From NCBI GenBank assembly GCA_034104265.1, contig JAXEEE010000027.1:1-8798 (forward strand): a DNA stretch of 8,798 bases, written 5' to 3'. The stretch comes from UBA11524 sp034104265 (GTDB lineage: Bacteria; Bacillota; Clostridia; Christensenellales; Aristaeellaceae). Numbering within the stretch: position 1 is the stretch's first letter; each line of letters begins with the position of its first letter. The notes below the pieces were generated by a model. That model searched no databases. It was not told the DNA's origin and was given only the letters and a program-made list of their open reading frames with translations. Shown here piece after piece: positions 1 through 6,740 of this stretch. The translations under genes and the position numbers were made by a program.

Positions 1-382
1 GGCCATGGCCGCGCTGAAGATCGGCATGGACATCCTGGTGAAGGAGCAGGTGCAGATTGACAGCCTGCTGGGCCACGGCGGCTACTTCAAGACCCCTGTG
101 GCGGGCCAGAAGATCCTGGCTGCCGCGCTGAAGACCCCCATCTCCGTCATGGAAACGGCGGGGGAGGGCGGCCCCTGGGGCATGGCGCTGCTGGCGGCCT
201 ACCGCGTGAACCACAAGGAAGGCCAGACCCTCGAAAGCTATCTGAACGAGCAGGTGTTCGCCGGGGCGAAGGGCTCCAGCGAGGCGCCTGATGCGGCGGA
301 CGCGGCGGGCTTCGACGCGTACACCCAGCGGTTTACCCAGGCGCTGGCGGCGGAATCCGCAGCCGTGCAGACGATGAAGTGA
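1..382 (+). CDS. FGGY-family carbohydrate kinase, C-terminal fragment (5' end outside window)
   Basis: The reading frame is open from the first bases to a TGA at 380-382, so only about the last 126 residues of a protein that is normally around 500 aa are present. The ATG at position 5 is internal, because no ribosome binding site can precede it here. The fragment carries the glycine-rich nucleotide-binding part of the FGGY C-terminal domain: GHGGYFKTP, then a METAGEGGPWGMALLAAY stretch, which is how FGGY kinases end their ATP site. The family phosphorylates sugars such as L-ribulose or D-xylulose in the cytoplasm. The next gene, 12 bp downstream, is araD, so a ketopentose such as L-ribulose is the likely substrate; this rests on context, and the sequence motifs alone do not separate ribulokinase from xylulokinase. 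The last 35 or so residues are alanine-rich and look non-catalytic. Confidence 0.85.
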   Translation, partial: AMAALKIGMDILVKEQVQIDSLLGHGGYFKTPVAGQKILAAALKTPISVMETAGEGGPWGMALLAAYRVNHKEGQTLESYLNEQVFAGAKGSSEAPDAADAAGFDAYTQRFTQALAAESAAVQTMK

Positions 383-394
383 GGTGCGTGAATC

Positions 395-1093
395 ATGCTG
401 GAAGCATTGAAGCAGGCCGTCTACGCGGCCAATATGGAGCTGCCCCGCCGGGGTCTGGTGACCTACACTTGGGGCAACGTGTCCGGCATTGACCGGGAGA
501 AGGGCCTGGTGGTCATCAAGCCCAGCGGCGTGGAATACGACGAGCTGACCCCGGAGCAGCTGGTGGTGCTGGATCTGGACGGCCACATTGTGGAGGGCAG
601 CCTGAACCCCTCCAGCGACACCAAGACCCATCTGGAGCTGTACAAGGCCTTCCCGACCCTGGGGGGCATTGTGCATACCCACAGCCCCTATGCGGTGGGC
701 TGGGCCCAGGCGGGGCTGGACATTCCGGCCTACGGTACCACGCATGCGGATTACTTCTACGGCCCGATTCCCTGCGCACGGCACCTGACCCCTGCGGAGC
801 TGGACGAGGACTACGAGAAGAACACCGGCAAGGTGATCATTGAGACCTTCACCCAACGTGGGATTGACCCCAAGCATGTGCCCGGTGTGATCTGCTTCAG
901 CCATGGACCCTTCACCTGGGGCAAGGATCCGGCCCAGGCGGTGTATCACGCCGTGGTGCTGGAGGAAGTGGCGAAGATGGCGCTGTTCACCAAGCAGTTG
1001 AAGCCTGACGCGGCGCCTGCGCCCCAGCATGTGCTGGACAAGCACTTCATGCGCAAGCACGGCCCCAACGCCTACTACGGGCAGAAGAAGTAA
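395..1093 (+). CDS. araD: L-ribulose-5-phosphate 4-epimerase
   Basis: This 232-aa cytoplasmic protein has the full length of the AraD family (class II aldolase/adducin fold). The enzyme interconverts L-ribulose-5-phosphate and D-xylulose-5-phosphate, feeding arabinose carbon into the pentose phosphate pathway. Seen in sequence: WGNVSG (26-31) and KPSG (42-45) phosphate-binding loops; SSDTKTH with Asp75; the metal-binding pair in HTHS (His94, His96); a third metal ligand His170 in FSHGPF; Asp119 in THADY; and Tyr228 near the C-terminus. These match the E. coli AraD residues Asp76, His95, His97, His171, Asp120 and Tyr229 with an offset of one, so it should be active, and they distinguish it from plain fuculose aldolases. 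A GAGGTG ribosome binding site (381-386) overlaps the kinase stop and sits 8 nt before the ATG, indicating one operon with translational coupling. A hairpin terminator follows 18 bp after the stop. Confidence 0.95.
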   Translation: MLEALKQAVYAANMELPRRGLVTYTWGNVSGIDREKGLVVIKPSGVEYDELTPEQLVVLDLDGHIVEGSLNPSSDTKTHLELYKAFPTLGGIVHTHSPYAVGWAQAGLDIPAYGTTHADYFYGPIPCARHLTPAELDEDYEKNTGKVIIETFTQRGIDPKHVPGVICFSHGPFTWGKDPAQAVYHAVVLEEVAKMALFTKQLKPDAAPAPQHVLDKHFMRKHGPNAYYGQKK

Positions 1094-1111
1094 TGCCTGT
1101 GACATAACAAG

Positions 1112-1160
1112 AGCCGCCTGTTTCCCGGATGAACGGGAGACAGGCGGCTTTGCTGCGTTT
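1112..1160 (+). terminator. Rho-independent terminator after araD, possibly bidirectional
   Basis: The arms AGCCGCCTGTTTCCCG (1112-1127) and CGGGAGACAGGCGGCT (1134-1149) pair over 16 bp with a single G-T wobble around a 6-nt loop (GATGAA). The downstream T-run is interrupted (CTTTGCTGCGTTT), so the plus-strand tail is imperfect. On the minus strand the tail reads CTCTTGTTATGT, so the hairpin may also stop transcription coming from the convergent phosphatase gene. Confidence 0.75.
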
Positions 1161-1213
1161 GGGGGGATGAAGGCGCGATGCCGTAACCGGCATGTGCGGA
1201 TTGTGCCACCGAA

Positions 1214-1254
1214 GCCTTCCCAACTGTGGAAGGTCTGCGGCGCAGCGAGGACGG
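1214..1254 (+). repeat. Intergenic palindromic repeat, copy A
   Basis: This 41-nt unit begins GCCTTCCC, holds an imperfect CCTTCC / GGAAGG hairpin, and ends GCGCAGCGAGGACGG. It aligns with copy B at 1359-1400 with a handful of substitutions and one 1-nt gap, so the two are diverged copies of the same unit in the same orientation. Confidence 0.75.
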
Positions 1255-1358
1255 GGGAGGCCGCGCACAGGACAGGATGCACGGTTCGGCGGATAAGGTG
1301 TCCCCCGTACCTTGGCCGAACCCGCCGCTTGCTTCGCAGGACTGCGGCACAGCATGCA

Positions 1359-1400
1359 GCCTTCCCCTCTGGGGAAGGTGGCCGAGCGCAGCGAGGACGG
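1359..1400 (+). repeat. Intergenic palindromic repeat, copy B
   Basis: This 42-nt unit contains a perfect 8-bp hairpin, CCTTCCCC (1360-1367) / GGGGAAGG (1371-1378), with a TCT loop, followed by GAGCGCAGCGAGGACGG. It is better preserved than copy A at 1214-1254. The minus-strand translation (PHPSSLRSATFPRGEG) resembles, from memory, a peptide that recurs in spurious short ORFs of gut Clostridia. Confidence 0.75.
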
Positions 1401-1440
1401 ATGAGGTCGTTCCTCTGCAGATTTCAGCATATGCCGGGTA

Positions 1441-1633
1441 CGCTGGCGCGATCACTTGGCGTTGCGCGAACCTGCCGTTTCCGGGCGGGATGCGGAGCAT
1501 CCCGCCTGGAAACTCGCTTGCTTTTGGGGAACACCTAGGCTGCCGCGACATCCCCGCGCAGGGGCTGACGCCGCCCCTGCACCTGCGCAAGGGGCATCGC
1601 CCCTTGACCCGTTTCCGCTGGCGCGATCACTTG
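1441..1633. repeat. 18-bp direct repeat bracketing a palindrome-rich core
   Basis: The sequence CGCTGGCGCGATCACTTG occurs exactly at 1441-1458 and again at 1616-1633, 175 bp apart. The second copy ends directly against the stop codon (TTA on the plus strand, 1634-1636) of the minus-strand phosphatase gene. The 157 bp between the copies contain three hairpins. This could be a mobile or tandemly built repeat unit; no transposase or terminal inverted repeat is present. Confidence 0.6.
1477..1513. repeat. 37-nt near-perfect palindrome (hairpin)
   Basis: The 17-nt left arm, starting GTTTCCGGGCGGG (1477-1493), pairs with the right arm ending CGCCTGGAAAC (1497-1513) around a GGA loop. The only non-Watson-Crick position is one G-T type pair. 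No T-run follows on either strand, so it is not a standard terminator; it is part of the intergenic repeat block. Confidence 0.7.
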
Positions 1634-2413
1634 TTAGTTGGTCGTAAAGAGGGGCTTTTCCGGTGCGGGCGGGAGCAGCCACTCGATGGGGTTGGTGGTA
1701 TCGTAGCCGTCGTAGCACTCGTGGAACATGGCGGCGGTGGAGGGCTTTTCGTCTGCGGCGTACAGGTGGGAAATGTCCCCGAAGCCGCAGCACCGCCAGG
1801 CCACCTCGCCCTTGACCCGCTCCTCGCTGACCACCGTGGACACGGAGGAGGGCAGCATGCACATGCCGTGCCACAGGGGCATCACGGGAACGCCGGTCAG
1901 GTGGGCGATGATGGCTCCCGCCACGCCGAAGTGGCAGAAGAAAACCAGCGTGTCGGGCCGGTTGTCCTCACAGCGGTAGATGACACTGTCACGGACGAAG
2001 CCATGCTCCGCCAGCAGCCCGTCGATGCCTGCCTTGGTTTCCTGCCAGATGGCGTCCACATTGCTGCCGGCAAACAGCGGATGCTGCGTCCAGCCGTCCA
2101 GGTCATAGGAGCCGGGAAAAGTCCGCCACACCTCCGGCTTCAGATCCCAGGGCACATGGTTGCGGCCCCGGGCCTCGTCGTAGTAGTGCCCGCGGAACTC
2201 CGCCAGCCAGGGGCGGATCTCCGCTGTGCGATCCAGCTTGCGCAGGGTGGGGGCGGCGGTGTCCTTGGCGCGGCCCAGGGGAGAAACATAGAAGGCCCTC
2301 ACCTGCAGCCTGGCCAGGCGGCGGGAGAGCAGCTCGGCCTCCAGGCGGCCCTTCGGGGTCAGGGAATCCACAGCATAATCCGGCTCGGCATGCCGGACGA
2401 AAAGCAGTCGCAT
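1634..2413 (-). CDS. Histidine phosphatase (phosphoglycerate mutase-like) family protein
   Basis: This 259-aa cytoplasmic protein belongs to the histidine phosphatase superfamily, which uses a phospho-histidine intermediate on sugar phosphates, nucleotides or phosphoproteins. The N-terminus MRLLFVRHAEPDY gives the RHxE signature with Arg7 and nucleophile His8. Further expected catalytic residues are Arg48 in SPLGRAKDT, Glu72 in WLAEF and His161 in FFCHFG. The frame stays open further upstream to a GTG at 2572, but that extension runs through the neighbouring gene's terminator and reads as low-complexity sequence, so the ATG at 2411-2413 is chosen. The ribosome binding site there is weak (GCGAGG about 11 nt away). 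The insert between Glu72 and His161 (HYYDEARGRNHVPWDLKPEV) is larger than in minimal family members and could set substrate choice. The gene has its own promoter and converges on araD. The substrate is unknown. Confidence 0.85.
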   Translation of the reverse strand: MRLLFVRHAEPDYAVDSLTPKGRLEAELLSRRLARLQVRAFYVSPLGRAKDTAAPTLRKLDRTAEIRPWLAEFRGHYYDEARGRNHVPWDLKPEVWRTFPGSYDLDGWTQHPLFAGSNVDAIWQETKAGIDGLLAEHGFVRDSVIYRCEDNRPDTLVFFCHFGVAGAIIAHLTGVPVMPLWHGMCMLPSSVSTVVSEERVKGEVAWRCCGFGDISHLYAADEKPSTAAMFHECYDGYDTTNPIEWLLPPAPEKPLFTTN

Positions 2414-2453
2414 GGCGTGTGCAGCCTCGCTTTCATTGGTATACAGCCCATAC

Positions 2454-2482
2454 AGTATAGCACGAATCCGCCCCGGGGGCAA
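2454..2482 (-). promoter_or_regulatory. Predicted promoter of the histidine phosphatase gene
   Basis: Reading the minus strand, TTGCCC (2482-2477), a 17-bp spacer and TATACT (2459-2454) form a sigma-A-type promoter with an extended -10 (TGC immediately before TATACT). Transcription would begin near 2447, leaving a leader of about 34 nt. Around the start site lie a direct repeat (ATACAG at 2441-2446 and 2450-2455 on the plus strand) and a short TATAC / GTATA inverted repeat that could bind a regulator. Confidence 0.55.
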
Positions 2483-2542
2483 GGCAAACCGGGAGCCGCA
2501 GGGGCAGGGCCCTGTCAGCCTGCGCCCAGAGTGCGCTCCGCC

Positions 2543-2578
2543 AAAAAAGAAAAGAAGCGGCCACCAGGCCACTTCTTT
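2543..2578 (-). terminator. Rho-independent terminator of the ABC transporter operon
   Basis: On the minus strand AAAGAAGTGGCC, loop TGGT, then GGCCGCTTCTTT form a 12-bp stem with one G-T wobble. It is followed by a U-rich tail (CTTTTTT). It starts about 10 bp past the adaptor stop codon and closes the three-gene operon before the separate phosphatase promoter. Confidence 0.9.
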
Positions 2579-2588
2579 GAACCGTGCG

Positions 2589-3644
2589 TCAGCGCGGGAT
2601 GTACACCGACGCGCTGGCGCCCAAGGCTGCGCTGTCAGCGGGAATGCTCACATGAACCGTGTAGTAGGCGGCGTTCTGACGGGTCACGCCCAGGGCGGAA
2701 ATCTCCGTTACCTGGCCGGTGATGATGGTGCTTTCGTCCGTATCCAGGGTGATGGACAGATTGTCGCCCACTCGCAGGCCGTTCAGATCCATCTCATCCA
2801 CCTCGGCCACGACCTCGATGTCATCAGTCAGGTAGATGCGGGCCAGGACCTGCCCCTTCCACACCTGCTGACCGGCGGATACCGCCACGCTGGCGACCAC
2901 GCCGCTCTTCGGGGCGATCACGTCGGGCTGAGCGTCCGCGTCGGCGTCGGCGGACATCAGGGTCATCAGCGGCTGACCGGCGGCCACTTGGTCGCCCTCA
3001 GCCACCAGAATGCTGGCCACGCGGCCCTGACCCTGAATCGCCACGGGATCCCGCCGGGCCACAACGCCCTTGCCCACGCAGTCCTTGGCGGCATAGCCGT
3101 CGTCCCGGTAGAGGTTCAGGTTTTCATTCAGGTCATAGTCGCCATCCAGAATGTCAACGACGTAGCTGCTGCCGCTGACCGCGATGACCCGGCCCCAGCC
3201 TTCCTCCTGATCCGCCTTGGCGGAGCGGAAATACAGCGTTTCGCCCACATGCAGGATGCGGTTGGTCTCCTTGTTGAAGGCGCCGGAGGTGGTGGCGTTG
3301 ATGCGCAGGCTCTGCTCAGGCTCCAGGGAGGCCACCGCGCCATAGCGGTTCATGGCTGCGGCAGCATCCTCACCGGGCTGGGCGAAGAACGCCTTCACCG
3401 TGCCGGCTTCCGGGGCGTAGATCGTGGTGGTCAGCAGGGAGAAGAGCGCATCCCCTGCGGTAACCTGGTCGCCCGTGCTCAGGTCAAAGGAGGCCAGCGT
3501 GCCGGAATAGGGGGCCGTCACATCCACAAAGGTGGTGGCGGTCACGTTGCCGTTGGCGATGGCGCAGTCCGTCAGCGCAGTATCGGCCAGGGCGCAGGTG
3601 GACAGCATCGTCAGCAGGAGAAGCAGGGCAAGGAGCTTTTTCAT
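2589..3644 (-). CDS. Secreted HlyD/MacA-like periplasmic-adaptor-type (membrane fusion) protein of an ABC transporter
   Basis: This 351-aa exported protein is the third gene of the ABC operon. An in-frame ATG lies at 3650, but the AAAGGA site (3658-3653) is only 2 nt from it and 8 nt from the ATG at 3644, so 3644 is chosen. Residues 1-20 form a signal peptide (MKKLLALLLLL...ALA, cleavage likely after Ala20). Cys17 in LSTC is a weak lipobox alternative. Four biotinyl/lipoyl-like half-motifs are visible: TAPYSGTLASF...GDQVTAGD (about 41-70), YAPEAGTVKAF (76-108), QGQGRVASILVAEGDQVAAG (200-229) and IAPKSGVVASVAVSAGQQV (241-270). A beta-barrel-like segment (276-345, VVAEVDEMDLNGLRVGDNL) follows, as in the HlyD/MacA family. 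Unlike Gram-negative MacA, no long coiled-coil hairpin is seen. A SADADADAQPD linker separates the two later half-motifs. It presumably works with the FtsX-type permease encoded 34 bp upstream. The substrate is unknown. Confidence 0.82.
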   Translation of the reverse strand: MKKLLALLLLLTMLSTCALADTALTDCAIANGNVTATTFVDVTAPYSGTLASFDLSTGDQVTAGDALFSLLTTTIYAPEAGTVKAFFAQPGEDAAAAMNRYGAVASLEPEQSLRINATTSGAFNKETNRILHVGETLYFRSAKADQEEGWGRVIAVSGSSYVVDILDGDYDLNENLNLYRDDGYAAKDCVGKGVVARRDPVAIQGQGRVASILVAEGDQVAAGQPLMTLMSADADADAQPDVIAPKSGVVASVAVSAGQQVWKGQVLARIYLTDDIEVVAEVDEMDLNGLRVGDNLSITLDTDESTIITGQVTEISALGVTRQNAAYYTVHVSIPADSAALGASASVYIPR

Positions 3645-3678
3645 GGTCATCGTCCTTTCGTGGGATTTGGCAGGATGC

Positions 3679-6030
3679 TTATTCGACGCTCTTGAGGGCT
3701 TCCACCATGTCGATGGAGCGTACCTTGCGGGTCAGCAGGCCCTCGATCATGCAGGAGAAGGTGAAGGTGATCACGCAGGCGCCCAGAATGGAGAACCAGG
3801 ACACCTTCGATACGAACACCATGGACTCATACTCGCACATCTTCAGGATCAGCTTTACCAGCCAGACTCCCGGCGGAATGCCGATCAGCACGCCCAGCAC
3901 GGCGACGTAGTTGTTCTCGCGCATCATCAGGCTGCGGATTTCCTTCTGATGGTAGCCCAGCACCTTCAATGTGGCGTAGTCGCGGGTGCGCTCGGTGAAG
4001 TTCAGCAGGCCCATGTTGTAGCAGATGATGAACGCCAGCCCCAGCGCGGCGCAGCTGAGCACGGTGAAGGCGGTCTTGGTGGAATCCATGATCCGCATGG
4101 TGGACTGGCACTGCCGCTCCGGGTACTTGAAGCCGGATACCTCATCCATGCTTTCCAGCTGATGCATGGTGGCGTCCGGTACGCCGCGAAGCAGCAGGGA
4201 GGTCGCGGCGAAGTCGCCCTTGCGGCAGGCCTCCCAGGCGTGGCGGCTCATGTAGGCCCCCTGGCCGAGGTTCGTATCCGCAAAGGCGCAGACCGTCAGG
4301 TACAGGGGCTCCGTGTCGCCGGTGAGCCATACCTCCATGGTGTCGCCCAGGTTCACGGACATGATCTGGCCCAGCTTTCGGCTGATGACCAGCCCCGTCC
4401 CGGGCATCTCCAGCAGGGTGTGGCCCTCGCCCAGGCGGATGGAGGTCTGCTCCTCCGGCAGGACGGTCAGCAGCACCGTGCGGCTCTGGGTCTGGCTGCG
4501 CAGGGAGATGCTCTGCTCCATCACGCCGTCCACACTCTCAGCCTGCAGGCGGCGCTGATAGCTCTCCAGCGTACCCGCCTGCCCGGTCTCGAAGTCCACC
4601 CGGGTGTCATAGTGCATGGTGCCGTAGTAATACTCGCTGATGAAGTAGGTGATGGATTCCTGCAGGCCGAAGGTGCAGATGATCAGCGCGTTGCAGCAGA
4701 TCAGGCCCACCAGGCTGAGGAAGGTACGGCCCTTGTTGCGCATCAGGTTGCGGATGATCATCTTGGTGTTGAAGGAGCAGCGCTTCCAGATGAAGGTGAT
4801 GCGCTCCAGCAGGATCCGCACGCCGGATTTGGGGGGCTTGGGCCTGAGCAGGTCGGCAGTGGATTCCCGGGCGGCTTTGCGGTAGGTGCGCAGGCAGATC
4901 AGCACGCACAGGATCACCGACAGGATGGTGATGCCCCAGCTCAGACGGGAGATGGGCGCGCGCAGCTGCCAGGGATAGCGCAGGTTGGTGCAGACCATGG
5001 GCCAGATCACGTCCGGCAGGGTGTACTGCCCCACCACGGTGCCCAGCAGGCTGCCCGCCAGGGAGGGTACCAGCGCGTAGCACAGGTAATGGTTGCGGAT
5101 CTGCTGATCCCGGAAGCCCAGGGCCTTCAGCGTGCCCAGCTGGATGCGCTGGTTCTCCATCATGCGCGACAGCGTGGACACCACGATCATCGCCGCCACG
5201 GCGTACACCAGCACCGGGAACAGATAGGACAGGTTGCGGAACATCGACACGTAGTTCCGGGCGGAAACGGTGGGGGCGTGGTTGTTCTGGTTGACGACCA
5301 GGGCTTCCGGCAGGGCGTCGCTGATGGCGGACTGCACCGCGTCGGCATCCGCGTCCTCCTTCAGGTCGATCAGCACATCGTTGTAGGGCAGCTCAGGCAC
5401 GGCACGGCTGGAAATCAGCACAAAGCCGTAGTGGGCGGGGTCCGGGGTCACGTCCTTGGTGGTGAGGATGTACTCCGGCGAAAGGACGACGCCGCGGATG
5501 GTGAAGGTCTTGCGCTGGCCCATGATCTCCAGGGTCAGGCTGTCGCCCACGGTCAGGCCGTGGTGCTGGGCGAACTGCTCCTCCACCAGGCAGCCCCGCA
5601 GGTCGGAGGGAATCAGACCCTCGCCCTCGCGGATCAGGGGGATGTTGATGGTCATCTCCCCGTCGTAGGCGTTCATGGCCATGGTCACGTTGCTGCCCAC
5701 GTCGGGGGCGTCCACCTCCAGGCTGCAGCGGGGCAGGATGGCCTCCACACCATTGATAGCCTTCAGCCGGGTCAGATCCTGCTTGGAGAAGGAAGCACCC
5801 TTCACCCAGAAGTCGGACAGGTTGTATTCCTCATAGTAGGTTTCGGTGGAGTTTTCCAGCAGCCGCCAGTTGGCGTCCAGGCCGGTGAAAACCCACGTCC
5901 CCAGCGCGCAGAGCAGGAACATGGCCAGAAACTGCATGGCGCTCCGTCCCATGTCCCGGAAGAGCTTCTTGGTCAGGGTGCCGCGGCGCGCCTTGGGGGA
6001 CTTCTTCGTCGGCGTTTCGCGTGTTACCAT
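3679..6030 (-). CDS. FtsX/MacB-type ABC transporter permease with two FtsX modules
   Basis: This 783-aa integral membrane protein is the permease half of a type VII (MacB/FtsX/LolC-like) ABC system. About eight hydrophobic segments are seen near residues 31-50, 266-287, 318-338, 364-382, 436-456, 655-675, 706-726 and 743-763. The first and fifth are each followed by a large extracytoplasmic domain of roughly 200 residues (51-265 and 457-654). Each FtsX core carries the expected cytoplasmic coupling sequence: RMMENQRIQLGTLKALGFRDQQI (about 289-311, quoted in parts: ENQRIQ, LGTLKALGF) and ERTRDYATLKVLGYHQKEI (680-698). The N-terminus is basic (TKKSPKARRG). The ATG (6030-6028) overlaps the ATPase stop as ATGGTAA, with a GGAGG site 7 nt upstream, so the two are translationally coupled. 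Size and two-module plan match Firmicute FtsX-like permeases linked to antimicrobial peptides or cell-envelope work. No BceB-type sensor loop or two-component system is adjacent. Confidence 0.88.
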   Translation of the reverse strand: MVTRETPTKKSPKARRGTLTKKLFRDMGRSAMQFLAMFLLCALGTWVFTGLDANWRLLENSTETYYEEYNLSDFWVKGASFSKQDLTRLKAINGVEAILPRCSLEVDAPDVGSNVTMAMNAYDGEMTINIPLIREGEGLIPSDLRGCLVEEQFAQHHGLTVGDSLTLEIMGQRKTFTIRGVVLSPEYILTTKDVTPDPAHYGFVLISSRAVPELPYNDVLIDLKEDADADAVQSAISDALPEALVVNQNNHAPTVSARNYVSMFRNLSYLFPVLVYAVAAMIVVSTLSRMMENQRIQLGTLKALGFRDQQIRNHYLCYALVPSLAGSLLGTVVGQYTLPDVIWPMVCTNLRYPWQLRAPISRLSWGITILSVILCVLICLRTYRKAARESTADLLRPKPPKSGVRILLERITFIWKRCSFNTKMIIRNLMRNKGRTFLSLVGLICCNALIICTFGLQESITYFISEYYYGTMHYDTRVDFETGQAGTLESYQRRLQAESVDGVMEQSISLRSQTQSRTVLLTVLPEEQTSIRLGEGHTLLEMPGTGLVISRKLGQIMSVNLGDTMEVWLTGDTEPLYLTVCAFADTNLGQGAYMSRHAWEACRKGDFAATSLLLRGVPDATMHQLESMDEVSGFKYPERQCQSTMRIMDSTKTAFTVLSCAALGLAFIICYNMGLLNFTERTRDYATLKVLGYHQKEIRSLMMRENNYVAVLGVLIGIPPGVWLVKLILKMCEYESMVFVSKVSWFSILGACVITFTFSCMIEGLLTRKVRSIDMVEALKSVE

Positions 6031-6725
6031 GTGATGTCCTCCACCCTGGCGGGATGATCGTTCAGCGTGATCTCACTGACGGAGCCGTTGCGCATGCGGA
6101 TGACCCGGTTGCCCAGGGGCGCAATGCTGGCGTTGTGGGTGATGATCACCACCGTGGTGTTGAAGTCGTGGCACAGCCGGGTCAGCAGCTCCAGCACCTG
6201 GGCGCCGGTCTTGCTGTCCAGGGCGCCGGTTGGCTCGTCGCACAGGAGCAGGGCGGGGTTCTTGCACAGCGCACGGGCGATGGACACCCGCTGCTGCTCG
6301 CCGCCGGAAAGCTGGGCGGGGAAGTTGTTCAGCCGGTGCCCCAGGCCTACCTGCTCCATCACCTGCCGGGGATCCAGCGCGTGGGGGCAGACCTGCTGGG
6401 CCAGCTCCACGTTTTCCAGCGCGGTCAGGTTGGGCATCAGGTTGTAGAACTGGAACACGAAGCCCACGTCCAGCCGGCGGTATTCCGTCAGCTGGCGGCC
6501 GGACATCCTCGTGACCTCCTTGCCCCCCACGACGATCTGCCCGCTGGTGGCCTTGTCCATGCCGCCCAGCAGGTTCAGCACAGTGGTCTTGCCTGCGCCG
6601 CTGGGGCCCAGCACCACGCAGAACTCGCCCTGCTCCACCGTGAAGCACACATGATCCGCCGCGTGAACGACGCTGTCGCCTGCGGGATAATCCTTGCACA
6701 CCTGGTCAAAGGTGATATAGCTCAT
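6024..6725 (-). CDS. ABC transporter ATP-binding protein (MacB/LolD-type)
   Basis: This 233-aa cytoplasmic ATPase is the first gene of the operon and powers the adjacent FtsX-type permease. All nucleotide-binding motifs are intact: Walker A GPSGAGKTT (40-48), Q-loop Gln92 in FVFQFYNLMP, signature LSGGEQQR (139-146), Walker B ALLLCDEP with catalytic Glu164, D-loop GALD (167-170) and H-loop His197 in IITHN. The sequence FVFQFYNLMPNLTALENV is typical of the LolD/MacB/BceA branch that partners FtsX-fold permeases. In-frame ATGs also exist at 6755 and 6737, but only the ATG at 6725 has a good ribosome binding site (GGAGG at 6735-6731, 5 nt upstream), and it begins MSYITFDQVCKDY as family members do. 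The last 7 bases overlap the permease start. The substrate cannot be deduced from the ATPase. Confidence 0.93.
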   Translation of the reverse strand: MSYITFDQVCKDYPAGDSVVHAADHVCFTVEQGEFCVVLGPSGAGKTTVLNLLGGMDKATSGQIVVGGKEVTRMSGRQLTEYRRLDVGFVFQFYNLMPNLTALENVELAQQVCPHALDPRQVMEQVGLGHRLNNFPAQLSGGEQQRVSIARALCKNPALLLCDEPTGALDSKTGAQVLELLTRLCHDFNTTVVIITHNASIAPLGNRVIRMRNGSVSEITLNDHPARVEDITW

Positions 6726-6740
6726 AGCAGCCTCCATACC

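Larger units (their letters stand above)
1170..1633. repeat. Gene-free, repeat-rich intergenic region between convergent genes
   Basis: The region lies between the araD terminator and the stop codon of the convergent phosphatase gene. It has open frames on both strands, but none has a convincing ribosome binding site or recognisable domain, and their translations are Arg/Pro/Ser-rich. It holds two diverged copies of a 41-42 bp unit, a compound hairpin (1283-1322: GGTTCGGC / GCCGAACC with an inner AAGGT / ACCTT), a 37-nt palindrome, two further perfect 8-bp hairpins (1558-1580 and 1588-1606), and an 18-bp direct repeat. From memory, similar GC-rich palindromic units are scattered between genes in gut Clostridia, which makes a dispersed non-coding repeat the best explanation. 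No promoter was seen. Confidence 0.7.

Noticed and set aside
1075..1590. Minus-strand open frame through the repeat block
   Set aside because: The translation is Arg/Ser/Pro-rich, crosses the repeats and the araD terminator, and enters araD antisense. It resembles spurious peptides made by dispersed repeats.
1558..1606. Two perfect 8-bp hairpins (1558-1580, 1588-1606) as the phosphatase terminator
   Set aside because: They are at a plausible distance downstream of the stop codon, but no T-run follows on the minus strand. They fit better as part of the intergenic repeat block.
1170..1633. CRISPR array or tRNA in the repeat-rich gap
   Set aside because: There are only two diverged repeat copies with no regular spacers, and no cloverleaf or conserved tRNA loop sequence was seen.
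2414..2572. N-terminal extension of the phosphatase to a GTG at 2572
   Set aside because: It would translate the adaptor operon terminator and the phosphatase promoter region; the RHAE motif expected at the extreme N-terminus fits the ATG at 2413.
1226..2722. 498-codon plus-strand open frame across the repeat region and the phosphatase gene
   Set aside because: It starts inside a repeat without a ribosome binding site, runs antisense to a motif-complete phosphatase and through a terminator, and has no domain.
3590..3644. Lipoprotein signal (LSTC lipobox) on the adaptor
   Set aside because: Thr before Cys is unfavourable for signal peptidase II and a good signal peptidase I site (ALA, residues 18-20) follows directly. 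It is kept only as an alternative.
3532..6057. Very long plus-strand open frame opposite the permease and adaptor genes
   Set aside because: The translation is dominated by Gly, His, Gln, Val and Ala with no domain. It is the antisense shadow expected from GC-rich codon third positions, and the minus-strand genes have motifs and ribosome binding sites.
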